Shown here one piece after another: positions 43,068 through 52,321 of a DNA stretch of 64,000 nt. Each line of letters opens with the position of its first letter. Position 1 is the first letter of the stretch. Both the position numbers and the translations under genes were made by a program. The stretch is from JAHDDW01 sp964648795 (GTDB taxonomy: Bacteria; Actinomycetota; Acidimicrobiia; Acidimicrobiales; SZUA-35), in the NCBI GenBank assembly GCA_964648795.1, contig CAZYMB010000010.1, positions 8,421 to 72,420 of the forward strand. The letters are read 5' to 3'. The notes under the pieces were generated by a model. It was not told the origin of the DNA. It made no database searches and saw nothing but the letters and a program-made list of their open reading frames with translations.

Positions 43068-46000
43068 ATGTCGGCTTTTTCTGACCAGCAACCAAAGCCC
43101 ACAGGCTTGCTTAACGACTCTGCACCTAGCGTAGAGCGTAAAAGTGGGCTGCTTGCAGCTGCGTTGGTCATCACGATTGTTTTCCATGGGACACTGCTGT
43201 TCACAGGTTCTTTTACAGAGACCTATGACGCCTTCATTCATATCTTCCTAGGCGATCACTACGCACGAGATTGGTTTTCTACTTGGGATCAGCGTTGGTA
43301 TACCGGATTCACGACAGTGTCGTATCCTCCGGCAGTCCATATGGTGATTGCTGCGGTAGGTTCAATATTCGGAGACCTCCGGATCGGTTTTATACTGACG
43401 ATGCTCCTTGGAATGGTTTTGGTGATCCTTGGGGTGTACCGATTCAGCAGGCTTTGGGTCGGACCGAAACAGGCTGGCTTTGCAGCACTGGTTGCTTCGC
43501 TCAGTTCTGGTTTGGTTGAAACTGTTCACCTATACGGGCAGCTACCTACAATCTGGGCGCTCGGATTCTTACTGAACGCTTCATGGCATGTTGGGCGTTA
43601 CACAAAGTATGGGAACTTTAAAGACCTATGGTTCGCCATTGCGCTGCTAGCTGCCACAACGGCAGGCCATCACGTAACCACCCTATTTGGAGCGATCTTT
43701 TTCTTAGGCCCAGTCATTGTCTATGCACTATTAAATGCAAGTCGATCGCAAAGCCCGATGAAGGGTTCAGTTTTAGCGCTGACTATCCGTCGCATCAGCG
43801 CCATGTTGCCAGAATTGAACAGAGCAGTAGTGCTCACAGTCTCAACAGTTGCACTGCTGATTTTCGTAGTCTTGCCGTATTGGCTGTGGACAGCACGTGA
43901 CCCAATCACTCAGATTTCAATCCCCCATGGAAGTCGTCAAAACTTTATCTCCAATCCAAACCTAGGTTTAATCTTCTTTGTCATCCCTTGGGGTCTACTC
44001 ATCTTTTGCTTACCTGCAGTCACAAGGCACTACATTCGAGAACGTCAATGGCCGTTAGCTGCTTCTCTTGGGCTGGCCTTCGTCCTTGGCACTGGTGGTA
44101 CTACCCCGATTCCTAGCGTTCTTCTTGGTGGCGCGTTCGATATCTTAACCCTCGACCGATTTACGCTATGGGCGACGATTCTAATCCTTCCAGGCGCTGG
44201 CGCTCTACTAGCATCAGCACAGGCCAAGCTCGCTGCCATTAGCAAATCTCGAGTTCGCCCGCTTGCAATGGCAGGAGCGAGCACCGTCATCTTGAGCTTT
44301 GTTGCGTTCGCAATATTCTCAGCGTCCTTAACGCAGTATCGACCGTTCCAGCCCGATGAAATAGACACTGATCCGATCGTTGACTTTCTAGAAAGGGACC
44401 AGCACGATCGTTGGCGCTATCTGACCTTAGGGTTCGGTGATCAAATCGCTTGGCTGTCTACTCAGACCACAGCTACTCAAGTCGACGGCAATTATCACTC
44501 TGCACGACGCTTGCCAGAACTAGTTTCTACATCAGTAGAACGATTAGAAGGAGCCAAATACCGGGGCGTAGATGGACTTGGTTCCCTCCAACAGTTCCTT
44601 GAAGTCCCCGAACGTTACAACCTAAAGTTTGTCTTCTCTAACGACCGATTCTATGACCCGGTTCTAAACGCTACTGGTTGGATTAACTTAGGACCCCTAG
44701 AAAATGGGATTGACTTATGGGAACGGGCGGACATTGAACCGTTACCTACCCCACTACCGGTAAACGAAATACCGGCATGGCAGAGACTTCTTTGGGGAAC
44801 CGTTCCGCCTATAGCAACGCTAATCGGTTTAGTTTCGATTGGGCTTGGTTACTTCTCTTCTTCCAGTGAACCATCTACGTCTAGCCGTAAGGCCAAAGGC
44901 AGACTTCAAGTAGGGCTAGCAATGTGGGCAGAGCAGCGTCTTGAGTCTACTCATACGCAGTCAGAGAAATCGTGGTCAGTTAACCTAGCCGAGCGCATCA
45001 ATTTCAAACCGTTGTATATAACAATCGGTGTAATTGGATTTGCCGGCCTCGCCTGGAGCTGGGCGAGTGGCAGCGACCCAACACCCGAAGAAGTCATCGA
45101 AGAATTCTACGTTGCCCTAGACGAACGCAGATTTACCGATGCTTATGGTCTGCTAGACCCAGATTTGCGACCAAGTTTCGAGCTATGGCAAACTCAACGT
45201 TCACGTGACGGCGGGCTTATTGCCTCATTTGCACTTCTGGACGAAGTCGAGTCGAAAACAATCTCTCAAGACGATAATTCAACAGAGTTGGACGTAGATC
45301 TTCGTTATCTCACATCTCTAAATTTTGTCAACGTAGAACAAACACGAACGGTTAACTTCTCACAAGGTTCATGGCGAATAGTTCCCAGTGAACCAGACGA
45401 GTCGACTACCCCAGACCAGCTACTTCGTTCTGGACAAGTTAGCTTATTTGAGCGAGGGCGAAGACAAACAACCGATGAAACAACAGATCTGGCCGATGTA
45501 CAAGATAGGCCAAATCTTGAGTTGGCAGATACTGCACTAACTGTGGCCAATGGACGTCCTCGTCTGGTAGGAACAGTAACGAATGTTGATGTAGACCCCG
45601 CTGACCTAACGATTACTGGAACACTGCTAGAAGATGGCGAGGCTACAGCCATCTATAACGCAGCAGGATCTCACAGCCCAACTCTCCTACCGGGAGAATC
45701 AACACCATTCCAAGTCGAGTTTGAGGAAGTTGCAGCGCAACAGGCAGAAGAATTCGACCCAATAGACTGGCAACCAATCACAGTGGAGTCCTTAGACGGC
45801 CTGTCTGCCCAGATAGATGTGCGAGCAGTAGTTGCTACAGATCGACTCGAGCGTGGCTTGGCCGCTTCTGAAGTTTCTATTCTGGAGACTGACGGACAGA
45901 AAAGCCTCTCAGGTTTACTTCGCAACACCGGGGCTAACAATGCACGTGTGCCTCGAGTACTTGTTAGTTACCTAAATGAGGACGGAACTTTGCTCGACCA

Positions 46001-46232
46001 ACAACAGCAGTTTGTGACAACATCGATTGGGCCAAGCCGCAGTACTAATTTTGAAATAGAACTCAACCCGAGTCTCGGCGGTATAGCTATAGATGGCATC
46101 TCGTCATCGATTAATGGTTTAGAGCAGCCAAACACCATTCCGGCAACAGTTCCTGCACTGACACTCGACGTTACCGGCGAAGCCTACGATTCGATTCGAA
46201 TCGATGTCGCAGCGTATTGGGGTGAGCAATGA
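43068..46232 (+). CDS. GT-C-like membrane protein with C-terminal NTF2-like and FxLYD-like external domains
   Basis: The 1054-residue protein has about 12 membrane helices in residues 25-410, with an acidic first external loop (TETYDAFIHIFLGDHYARDW), typical of GT-C and 6-PTS-related membrane glycosyltransferases. Two further helices occur near 585 and 660. The rest is external: an NTF2-like domain (about 675-790; EEVIEEFYVALDERRFTDAY) and two beta domains of FxLYD type (about 815-1035; RLVGTVTNVDVDPADLTITG). It overlaps the next gene by 4 bp, making a three-gene envelope operon. Probably transfers sugar from a lipid carrier to an external acceptor; the substrate is unknown. Confidence 0.75.
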   Translation: MSAFSDQQPKPTGLLNDSAPSVERKSGLLAAALVITIVFHGTLLFTGSFTETYDAFIHIFLGDHYARDWFSTWDQRWYTGFTTVSYPPAVHMVIAAVGSIFGDLRIGFILTMLLGMVLVILGVYRFSRLWVGPKQAGFAALVASLSSGLVETVHLYGQLPTIWALGFLLNASWHVGRYTKYGNFKDLWFAIALLAATTAGHHVTTLFGAIFFLGPVIVYALLNASRSQSPMKGSVLALTIRRISAMLPELNRAVVLTVSTVALLIFVVLPYWLWTARDPITQISIPHGSRQNFISNPNLGLIFFVIPWGLLIFCLPAVTRHYIRERQWPLAASLGLAFVLGTGGTTPIPSVLLGGAFDILTLDRFTLWATILILPGAGALLASAQAKLAAISKSRVRPLAMAGASTVILSFVAFAIFSASLTQYRPFQPDEIDTDPIVDFLERDQHDRWRYLTLGFGDQIAWLSTQTTATQVDGNYHSARRLPELVSTSVERLEGAKYRGVDGLGSLQQFLEVPERYNLKFVFSNDRFYDPVLNATGWINLGPLENGIDLWERADIEPLPTPLPVNEIPAWQRLLWGTVPPIATLIGLVSIGLGYFSSSSEPSTSSRKAKGRLQVGLAMWAEQRLESTHTQSEKSWSVNLAERINFKPLYITIGVIGFAGLAWSWASGSDPTPEEVIEEFYVALDERRFTDAYGLLDPDLRPSFELWQTQRSRDGGLIASFALLDEVESKTISQDDNSTELDVDLRYLTSLNFVNVEQTRTVNFSQGSWRIVPSEPDESTTPDQLLRSGQVSLFERGRRQTTDETTDLADVQDRPNLELADTALTVANGRPRLVGTVTNVDVDPADLTITGTLLEDGEATAIYNAAGSHSPTLLPGESTPFQVEFEEVAAQQAEEFDPIDWQPITVESLDGLSAQIDVRAVVATDRLERGLAASEVSILETDGQKSLSGLLRNTGANNARVPRVLVSYLNEDGTLLDQQQQFVTTSIGPSRSTNFEIELNPSLGGIAIDGISSSINGLEQPNTIPATVPALTLDVTGEAYDSIRIDVAAYWGEQ

Positions 46233-47413
46233 AAAAGTATCTTCTAGGCGCACTAGCAGTACTCGCAGTCTTAGCTCTCGCTGTCGTACTAAATAGAGGC
46301 CCACAGACAAGAATCGTGACCCCAAATACAGACATCTCAATTGAGGTAGCTACCAGCTTCGGGGCCGGCGAAGCTATAGAAGGCCAGGTCATATTTTCTA
46401 GCAACCCGCAAGAGGCTTCTTTAATATTGGAGACCTCGCTAGGGGCGTTCTCTCAAGATCTAGATGCATCCAGTGGTGTAGGTGAGTTTAGCTTTGAGGG
46501 GACCCGTGCTACGGCTGGACAAATTCGATTAGTGGTGATCTCTTCTCTCGGAACCACATCAGCAACTGTTGAAGTAATTGCAGGAGACCCCGTTGAAGTT
46601 CTACCAAGTTTTGTTGGGCAGAGAACCATCCAAGTTGGCGGAAGACAAGACTCTATGGTTGTAGTGATTCCCATAGACGCCTACGCAAATCCAGTGGCGG
46701 ATGGAACTCCCGTAGTATTCGAGATTCTGCGACCGACTGGCCAATCAACCCAAACTAGAGACCAAGTTTCAGACCTTCTTGCTTATCATGTGTTCGATTC
46801 AGAATCGATTGCTGCATACTCAACAGTGATCTCTAACTCTGGCGAGTCCGTCTCTGCAAATCAGAGGGTTCTAGAAGTTCCAGCTAGTGCCGCTCAGGTT
46901 GAAATCGTTCCACTAGCCACTGCCCTGCCAAACGCAGACGGCTTTAGCGTGACCTCGGTTAATACAGCAACACTCTTAGATCAATTCGACAATCGCCTCC
47001 TAGATGGCCAAAGCGCCAGCGCCCTACTGAGTGGACCTGCTGGTTCGAGCCGCTTTAGCGCACAAATAATTAATGGCATCGCTAGCTTTCCCATCCCTGC
47101 TCCTAGTCTTCCGGGCACATATTCCCTGTCCATCTCAGTTGGATCAACGGTTTCGGATACTGTTGAGCTCGAGTTCAACCCTGCTGTCACAGACTTTGAC
47201 GTCGAGCTGACTTCACAAACTAATGTATTGACGATTGGCCCCGTCTCTAACGTGAGCGGGTCTTTAGTAGTCGACGGTACTCCAGTAATCATCAAACTAG
47301 AAGATGGGACCGAGCGTGCGGTTCAGCTAGTTGATGGCTTAGCCGCTTTAGAGCTTACAGAAGTAGTCCCAACAGAAGTGATCATTCTTGGACAAAGCGA
47401 GGTTGTATCTTGA
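46229..47413 (+). CDS. Membrane-anchored protein with Ig-like/Big-like external domains
   Basis: The 394-residue protein has one N-terminal helix (about 4-22, LLGALAVLAVLALAVVL) and an external beta-rich chain. It looks like three or four Ig-like modules (about 30-115, 120-215, 220-310, 310-394), recognisable from repeated DAYANPVADGTPVVFEI and LLDQFDNRLLDGQSASALL phrases, as in bacterial invasin-type Big domains. No catalytic motif. The ATG overlaps the upstream GT-C-like stop, and its end overlaps the next gene by 4 bp. Likely a structural or adaptor partner of the glycosyltransferase. Confidence 0.65.
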   Translation: MKKYLLGALAVLAVLALAVVLNRGPQTRIVTPNTDISIEVATSFGAGEAIEGQVIFSSNPQEASLILETSLGAFSQDLDASSGVGEFSFEGTRATAGQIRLVVISSLGTTSATVEVIAGDPVEVLPSFVGQRTIQVGGRQDSMVVVIPIDAYANPVADGTPVVFEILRPTGQSTQTRDQVSDLLAYHVFDSESIAAYSTVISNSGESVSANQRVLEVPASAAQVEIVPLATALPNADGFSVTSVNTATLLDQFDNRLLDGQSASALLSGPAGSSRFSAQIINGIASFPIPAPSLPGTYSLSISVGSTVSDTVELEFNPAVTDFDVELTSQTNVLTIGPVSNVSGSLVVDGTPVIIKLEDGTERAVQLVDGLAALELTEVVPTEVIILGQSEVVS

Positions 47414-48006
47414 TGCCCACTAGAAAGCCCACTATCAAACGAGCAGTAAAGGTTCTCGTTCTTGCCTGTTTCGTTATAGGACTAGGGCTCTTGGCGACCA
47501 GCTCTAAGGCACTAACTCAGTCTGACAACGCCCGCTCGATCTTTACAGAAGCAGAGCCACCGATTAGCGATATTGCATCTCAGGTCGAGTGGCTTATGGA
47601 TGGAGACAAAGTCTTTCGTCCGACCACCGACGAATTTAGGGATCAACTCGCGTTGTCTTGGGCTGGTGCATTTGCTGAGATTGACTCCGTCACTGTCTCA
47701 GAAGATGGCCCGCTAGCGCCATCCTATGTTTCAGGACCAAGCCTAGATGGGCTAACTACTGAGACAGATTTTGTAAGCTCTGAGCAGCTTTCACATACTC
47801 TGCAGCTAACGTTCTTATCTGCTGACGGTCAGGTAGCGAGAGTGTCTTCGACCGAGACCGTGCAGTCCGTGAAGTATGAACTCAACGACTTAGAAGCAAA
47901 TGCTACTGTGACCGAAACCTACGATGCGGTTCTGTTGCTTGAGGATGGCAATTGGCGTATACGCCACCTAGTAAGAACTAGTTCCGATCTAGATTGGGCA
48001 AACTAG
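47410..48006 (+). CDS. Secreted or anchored NTF2-like protein
   Basis: The 198-residue protein has a basic N-terminus and a hydrophobic signal (about 11-33, VKVLVLACFVIGLGLLATS). The mature part fits a cystatin/NTF2-like fold, with repeated strands ending in VLLLEDGNWRIRHLVR, a common ending in NTF2-like domains. A related fold is present in the first gene of the operon, so the two may interact. The gene overlaps the previous by 4 bp and the convergent OmpR-type gene by 4 bp. No enzyme residues seen; function unknown. Confidence 0.6.
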   Translation: MMPTRKPTIKRAVKVLVLACFVIGLGLLATSSKALTQSDNARSIFTEAEPPISDIASQVEWLMDGDKVFRPTTDEFRDQLALSWAGAFAEIDSVTVSEDGPLAPSYVSGPSLDGLTTETDFVSSEQLSHTLQLTFLSADGQVARVSSTETVQSVKYELNDLEANATVTETYDAVLLLEDGNWRIRHLVRTSSDLDWAN

Positions 48007-48695
48007 GACGCTACCAGCTTGTAGCCAACGCCTCGAACTGCAACGACAGCGAAACTATCAGTACCAGCAAGCTTTTTCTTTAAGTTCGCCACGTGGACAT
48101 TTAGAGCATGGCCATCGCCTAACCATTCTGCTGATCCCCAAACCCACTCGGCTAATTGAGGGCGACTAACAACCTCTTCAACATTCCTGCATAGCAAAGT
48201 CAAAATATCGAATTCAATCTTGGTGAGCTTAAGCTCTGCCTCTCTGAGAGTTGCCGTTCTCTTTGTCGTGTCTAGTTCCAGCTCACCAATAGAGAATTCA
48301 ACTTGTACGTCAAGATCTAGGTCGCTTGTTCGTCTAGCGAGTGCTTTTAGTCTCAACAGTAACTCGAGTGGCTCGAAAGGCTTCACGATATAGTCGTCCG
48401 CTCCAGCGCCCAGGCCAACGATTCTCTCCATCGGTTCACTTCTAGCGCTAACGATTACAACCAGTGAATCGGTAGTCTCCTTAATCTGAGTACATAGATC
48501 TTTACCGTCAAGGTCAGGTAAGCCAAGATCAAGAATTACGAAGTCAAACCTGTCAGCGCTAAGAAGCGTTTTTGCTTCGCTTCCAGTCGCTGCTTCTGAC
48601 ACCGAGAAGTCTTGAGAAGCTAGCAGCTTGGTCAGAAACTGTCGTTGAGTCTCAGAGTCTTCTACAATTAGTGCACTTGTGGTGGCTTCACCCAT
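48003..48695 (-). CDS. OmpR-family response regulator
   Basis: The 230-residue protein has a receiver domain (about 8-120; ALIVEDSETQRQFL, FVILDLGLPDLDG with Asp about 55, VIVSARSE, YIVKPFEPLELLLRL) and an OmpR/PhoB winged-helix domain (about 135-230; IGELELDTTKRTATL, LTKIEFDILTLLCRN, HALNVHVANLKKKL, VAVRGVGYKLV). It binds DNA as a dimer after phosphorylation. No partner kinase gene is adjacent, so it is an orphan here; a possible donor is the hybrid kinase upstream. A long leader (at least 100 bp) with a foldable RNA element precedes it. Confidence 0.92.
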   Translation of the reverse strand: MGEATTSALIVEDSETQRQFLTKLLASQDFSVSEAATGSEAKTLLSADRFDFVILDLGLPDLDGKDLCTQIKETTDSLVVIVSARSEPMERIVGLGAGADDYIVKPFEPLELLLRLKALARRTSDLDLDVQVEFSIGELELDTTKRTATLREAELKLTKIEFDILTLLCRNVEEVVSRPQLAEWVWGSAEWLGDGHALNVHVANLKKKLAGTDSFAVVAVRGVGYKLVAS

Positions 48696-48720
48696 ATTGA
48701 ACAGATCGACCTAAATGCGA

Positions 48721-48817
48721 CTTTGCTTGAATGGGTCCAATCTCAAGGCTTGCCGGGCGGGAGAGACACCCGGAAGCGTTGAGTATTTGGGGGTAATAAA
48801 GTTATCGACGAGCAAAG
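48721..48817. ncRNA. Candidate structured RNA or leader element
   Basis: This intergenic segment folds into a near-continuous rod. An outer helix pairs 48721-48729 with 48809-48817 (9 bp), then 48737-48740 with 48787-48790, 48742-48746 with 48779-48783, 48748-48751 with 48774-48777 and 48753-48757 with 48769-48773 around an 11-nt loop: about 27 base pairs. One pair (48728/48810) is a wobble only if read on the plus strand, a slight hint for that direction. It sits between the thioredoxin-like gene stop and the OmpR-type start. It matches no RNA family I know; it could be a leader of the regulator gene or a separate small RNA. Confidence 0.45.
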
Positions 48818-48841
48818 CCAAACAATACAGTCAGGACTCGA

Positions 48842-49396
48842 TCAAGAATCGCCGAGAACTAGGGCAGCCGCTTGCGCTAGACCGTCCTCACCGAGTGCAC
48901 CAACAGAGACTGTGGTTTGTCCTGATTCGGATACAAGAACTGTGGATGGCTGTTGGGTAACGCCAAAGAGTTCCCAAAGTACTGCCTCATCGTCCTGTAG
49001 ATGCACGACGTTCTCCCCTACGAGACGGGAGTTTTGCACGTAGGTGTTGTAGCTTTGCGCATCTGCCTGGCTGTGAATGAAGACATAGGTGACTTCAGAG
49101 TTGTTCTCAGCGGCTGTTGCTAACAATGGGCCTTCTTCTACGCATATTGGGCAGTCAGGGACAACGAAGGTAACGATGAGGGGGCGCTGGCTGAATAACT
49201 CGGCACCTTCGACTAGACGGTTGCTTTCTAGCTCAGGTGCTGCGAAGTTGAATCGATCTTCGGCACTCTCGATATCTACGGTACTTGACACTGTCTCAGC
49301 AGAATTTGCTTGTTCAGCCGACGTTTGTGAATCGGCTGAACAAGCAATTGTTAGGAGTGGCAGAATAAGTATGGTGAGTAACTTTTTCACGTCCAT
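48842..49396 (-). CDS. Thioredoxin-like (TlpA-type) lipoprotein
   Basis: The 184-residue protein begins with a lipoprotein signal (KLLTILILPLLTIAC, lipidated Cys about 19), a Ser/Thr/Glu-rich tether, and a thioredoxin fold: PLIVTFVVPDCPICVEEGP with a CPIC redox pair, and a later TQQPSTVLVSE (cis-Pro loop). It should act outside the membrane in disulfide or peroxide chemistry. The gene is 3 bp after the secreted propeller/lectin-like gene, so the two are probably cotranscribed, suggesting redox control or folding of that secreted protein. Confidence 0.85.
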   Translation of the reverse strand: MDVKKLLTILILPLLTIACSADSQTSAEQANSAETVSSTVDIESAEDRFNFAAPELESNRLVEGAELFSQRPLIVTFVVPDCPICVEEGPLLATAAENNSEVTYVFIHSQADAQSYNTYVQNSRLVGENVVHLQDDEAVLWELFGVTQQPSTVLVSESGQTTVSVGALGEDGLAQAAALVLGDS

Positions 49397-49399
49397 ACC

Positions 49400-51034
49400 T
49401 TAGTTTGCCGAAAGTGCTGTCAAGGTGACATCGTCGAAACTGACCGCGCTAGCGCTTGCCACGAGTCCGACAATCCCCTTGTCGTGTATTGCTGTAAAGT
49501 TTGCAACGGCTTCACCGTTAAGTGAAATGTCTACCTGAGTGCCGTGTACTTCTACCGAGATGTTCTGAGTAGCCCCTGGAGTAAAGCCTGGATTCTCCAT
49601 AGAGCCGATCTCTGAATAGTATCCAAGGTTGTCGTACTGACCCCAGCGTAGAGTTGTTCCGCCATCAGTCAAGTCAACTAGGACCGCTCCACTTCGGGTA
49701 TGTGCTGTGCTCTGGTGAATTAGTAGGCCACCATTGTTTAACCCAGCCAGGTCTATGACAGATGCTTCCCAAATGAAATCCGAGACTACTATTTCAGGTA
49801 GCACCGCTGCTAGATCGTATCCACAGTCGTCAGTTTGGCGTAGAGTTGAATCCGAGATAGACCAAACGCCGCTCAGTATTTCAAACTCACTTGGCGAAGT
49901 ATTGTCGAACGTGTCAGCATAGATTACCGATGCAGTATCAACGCTATGAGTTACTTCTACAGCATCTCTAGGGTTCATATCCTCAGAAATACCATCACAG
50001 GTAGCTCCAGTACCTAGCCCGGCATCATCAATCGGAGTATTAACTTCAGTTCCAACTTCAACAGCTGGCGTAGTTGGCTCCTCTGGAGTTACCACTGGCT
50101 CTGGCACTTCAAACTCTTCAAACGTTTCTGCAACTGTTTCGAAGTTTTCTACATAGGTTTCGGCAGCTTCAATTGCCTCTGGCGTTTGCGGCTCGGATTC
50201 GGATACAGGACCATCCACGTCATTTAGACCTGCGGGGACAACTGCTATTGAACATGAAGAACCATCGTTAGAGTTCGTGGAGGTAGCGCTGCCTACTTGA
50301 GTGGCAAAAGGATTTTGTGTTGTGTAGCCAGTTATCTGATAAATCTCACCAGAGTTTCTACCAATGTAAAGGTTTCCACCAGCAGTCGCCCAAGCAGCTC
50401 CGTATGCTTTTAGCGAGGTGGGCAGTCCGTCTACTCTTCCTAGATTCTTCCGTACACCTTGTGTTGGGTCGTAGCTATATAGGTCACCATTTGAGGCAAC
50501 ACCGTAGAACTTCCCATGTACATTAGCTATATCGGCGACTGCTGAATAAGCATCTAGTTCTGGAATGCTAGTTACCTCTAGAGTGTCAACATCTACAGCG
50601 TGCCAGTCTCGGCCACCTCTTGAGATATGAAGTAAGCCGTCATCACCGAAGTCTCCGGTATAGCTACCGCCTTTAGATAAGTCCAGAGATCCAAGAGTTG
50701 TAACTGTTCCAGTTGCATCGATGCGAATTAGGTTACTTCCCTGAACCCCGTACAACAGGCCGTCGGCTAGACGGTAGCCAACAGCGTTATAGTTCGAATG
50801 GTCGACTCCGATGTTCTGGTAATAGCCAGTGCCAGGGTTGAACTCTGCCAATTGACCCGAAATGACCTGATAGAAACCAGGATCACAGGCAAACGCTATC
50901 TGGCCCGCTACTTCGCTTTCTGATGGTGTCGCAGCCTGCGCACTTGCAGTGGATTGGCTAAACGCTAGTGTTGCGATAGCTAAAACGGCGACTGTGAATA
51001 ATTTAACTATTGATAATTGGTTGATGTTTCTCAT
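49400..51034 (-). CDS. Secreted beta-propeller plus lectin-like protein
   Basis: The 544-residue protein has a signal peptide ending near STASAQA. The N-terminal half (about 45-275) is built of repeated strands (YNAVGYRLADGLLYGVQG, LHISRGGRDWHAVDVDT, KFYGVASNGDLYSYDPT, GGNLYIGRNSGEIYQI), like DUF6923-type propellers. An acidic Glu/Pro linker (about 280-335) leads to a jelly-roll (LamG/concanavalin-like) domain (about 370-540; DNTSPSEFEILSGVWSISD, LNNGGLLIHQST, VSFDDVTLTAL). It has no catalytic residues I can identify; likely surface adhesion or glycan binding. Cotranscribed with the thioredoxin-like lipoprotein. Confidence 0.75.
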   Translation of the reverse strand: MRNINQLSIVKLFTVAVLAIATLAFSQSTASAQAATPSESEVAGQIAFACDPGFYQVISGQLAEFNPGTGYYQNIGVDHSNYNAVGYRLADGLLYGVQGSNLIRIDATGTVTTLGSLDLSKGGSYTGDFGDDGLLHISRGGRDWHAVDVDTLEVTSIPELDAYSAVADIANVHGKFYGVASNGDLYSYDPTQGVRKNLGRVDGLPTSLKAYGAAWATAGGNLYIGRNSGEIYQITGYTTQNPFATQVGSATSTNSNDGSSCSIAVVPAGLNDVDGPVSESEPQTPEAIEAAETYVENFETVAETFEEFEVPEPVVTPEEPTTPAVEVGTEVNTPIDDAGLGTGATCDGISEDMNPRDAVEVTHSVDTASVIYADTFDNTSPSEFEILSGVWSISDSTLRQTDDCGYDLAAVLPEIVVSDFIWEASVIDLAGLNNGGLLIHQSTAHTRSGAVLVDLTDGGTTLRWGQYDNLGYYSEIGSMENPGFTPGATQNISVEVHGTQVDISLNGEAVANFTAIHDKGIVGLVASASAVSFDDVTLTALSAN

Positions 51035-51104
51035 GATCTAATGATCGGATCACAGCTAAAAAAGCTCCAATCAAGAAACAGTCAAGATTATATGAGCTTA
51101 AAAC

Positions 51105-52211
51105 TTAGCTAGCAAGACTATCTGGAACGAATCTGACCAGAACTAGGCCTGCTACGGAAGCTTCAAACTCGCCCAAACCGCTCTGATCAGGACCACGTCT
51201 GATGTCGAGCGAGATGCTGTCGTTAGCGCTAAATCGTGGGGATACAGCGTAGTTCCCTTCGAATGTGCTTGAGTCAGGGCTAAATGGAACTATCTTTTCA
51301 AAGCCAGGACCAGAAACAATAGACTCACGCCCGTTTCCGCCCTCAGAGGCCGAAACGAACAGAAGCTGGTAGTCACCGTCTTTTAAGCCAGTGATATCGA
51401 ATGTAGCTGGACCGACAGTAGCAAAGTTAACTTGGTCAATGACGAGGTAGTCACCGGTGACCGATTGAGCACCCGTTGCCCCGCCCTGCACGGGCTGAGT
51501 AAAGCAACCAATTGTATCTCTGGTTGAAATCGAGATATCAGTCTTTTCCCCCTCGGAGTTCAATAGATGAGTAGCTGAGAACCCAGTACGTGTTGCGAAT
51601 CGATTAGAGAATGAATCTCGTTCGTTTGGAGTCACTCTGAGGAAGTTCCATTGAGAACCAAACCCAAGATCAGCCTGTGAGCGTACCGCAGGCTGACGAG
51701 CGAAGAACTCGCCTTCAGGAGCCGTGTGCTCGTTTTGGCAACTAAAGTCCAACTGCCAAACTTCGGCTACACCACTTGTTGGCAAACCTGCGATTCCGGC
51801 AGTTATAGCCTCTTCATCAAAAGGCAGGGCGAGATTTAGTACTGTGGTTACAGGAGGCACTGTTGATGTTGGTTCGGTAGCTGTTATAACTTCCTTGCCT
51901 ACGAGAGCCTCAGTCGTGGTCGTTTGATTGTCATCACGATTGTTGAGAGCATCGGCTGGCGATGTGGTTGGAGTTATAACTGGGCCTTGCAAATCTCTGC
52001 TTGAGTCTCCAACACGCTCTACGTCATCTCCACCTATGCCCTCGACAGCTATCTCAGACTCATCTGTAGAGGCTGCAGCAGCGCTATCTGGATCCATGCC
52101 AGAGCTAACCCAAATGACGAGTAAGCCAAGGAAACCTAACGCTAGTCCGCCACCGAGAATCAGATATGGTTTTCTAATTCGATCCTGCTCTAATCTAAGT
52201 CTATTTAACAT
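51105..52211 (-). CDS. Membrane-anchored paralogue B with galactose-binding-like external domain
   Basis: The 368-residue protein has a short basic cytoplasmic start, one membrane helix (about 16-37), then VSSGMDPDS next to the membrane, a Thr/Ser linker and an external domain (about 140-360). Its external domain is clearly related to that of the 52322-53359 protein: VWQLDFSCQ, GGATGAQSVTGDYLVIDQV, DITGLKDGDYQLLFVSAS, and GNYAVSPRF then RRGPDQSGLGE. The beta-rich pattern suggests a carbohydrate-binding or collagen-binding-like fold; no enzyme motif seen. Four Cys may form disulfides. Arisen by duplication with its neighbour. Confidence 0.65.
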   Translation of the reverse strand: MLNRLRLEQDRIRKPYLILGGGLALGFLGLLVIWVSSGMDPDSAAAASTDESEIAVEGIGGDDVERVGDSSRDLQGPVITPTTSPADALNNRDDNQTTTTEALVGKEVITATEPTSTVPPVTTVLNLALPFDEEAITAGIAGLPTSGVAEVWQLDFSCQNEHTAPEGEFFARQPAVRSQADLGFGSQWNFLRVTPNERDSFSNRFATRTGFSATHLLNSEGEKTDISISTRDTIGCFTQPVQGGATGAQSVTGDYLVIDQVNFATVGPATFDITGLKDGDYQLLFVSASEGGNGRESIVSGPGFEKIVPFSPDSSTFEGNYAVSPRFSANDSISLDIRRGPDQSGLGEFEASVAGLVLVRFVPDSLAS

Positions 52212-52321
52212 GTTTGTCCCAACCTAAGCGTTCCCGAACGCTATTGTGTGACGTCACAAATCTATAGAAATGAGCCGCCACTCCCTCAACCAGGATACAG
52301 CTCTAGACCAAAAACGGCTCC

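Noticed and set aside
48721..48817. Signal recognition particle RNA
   Set aside because: The rod shape fits, but the conserved internal-loop and tetraloop sequences of SRP RNA are absent.
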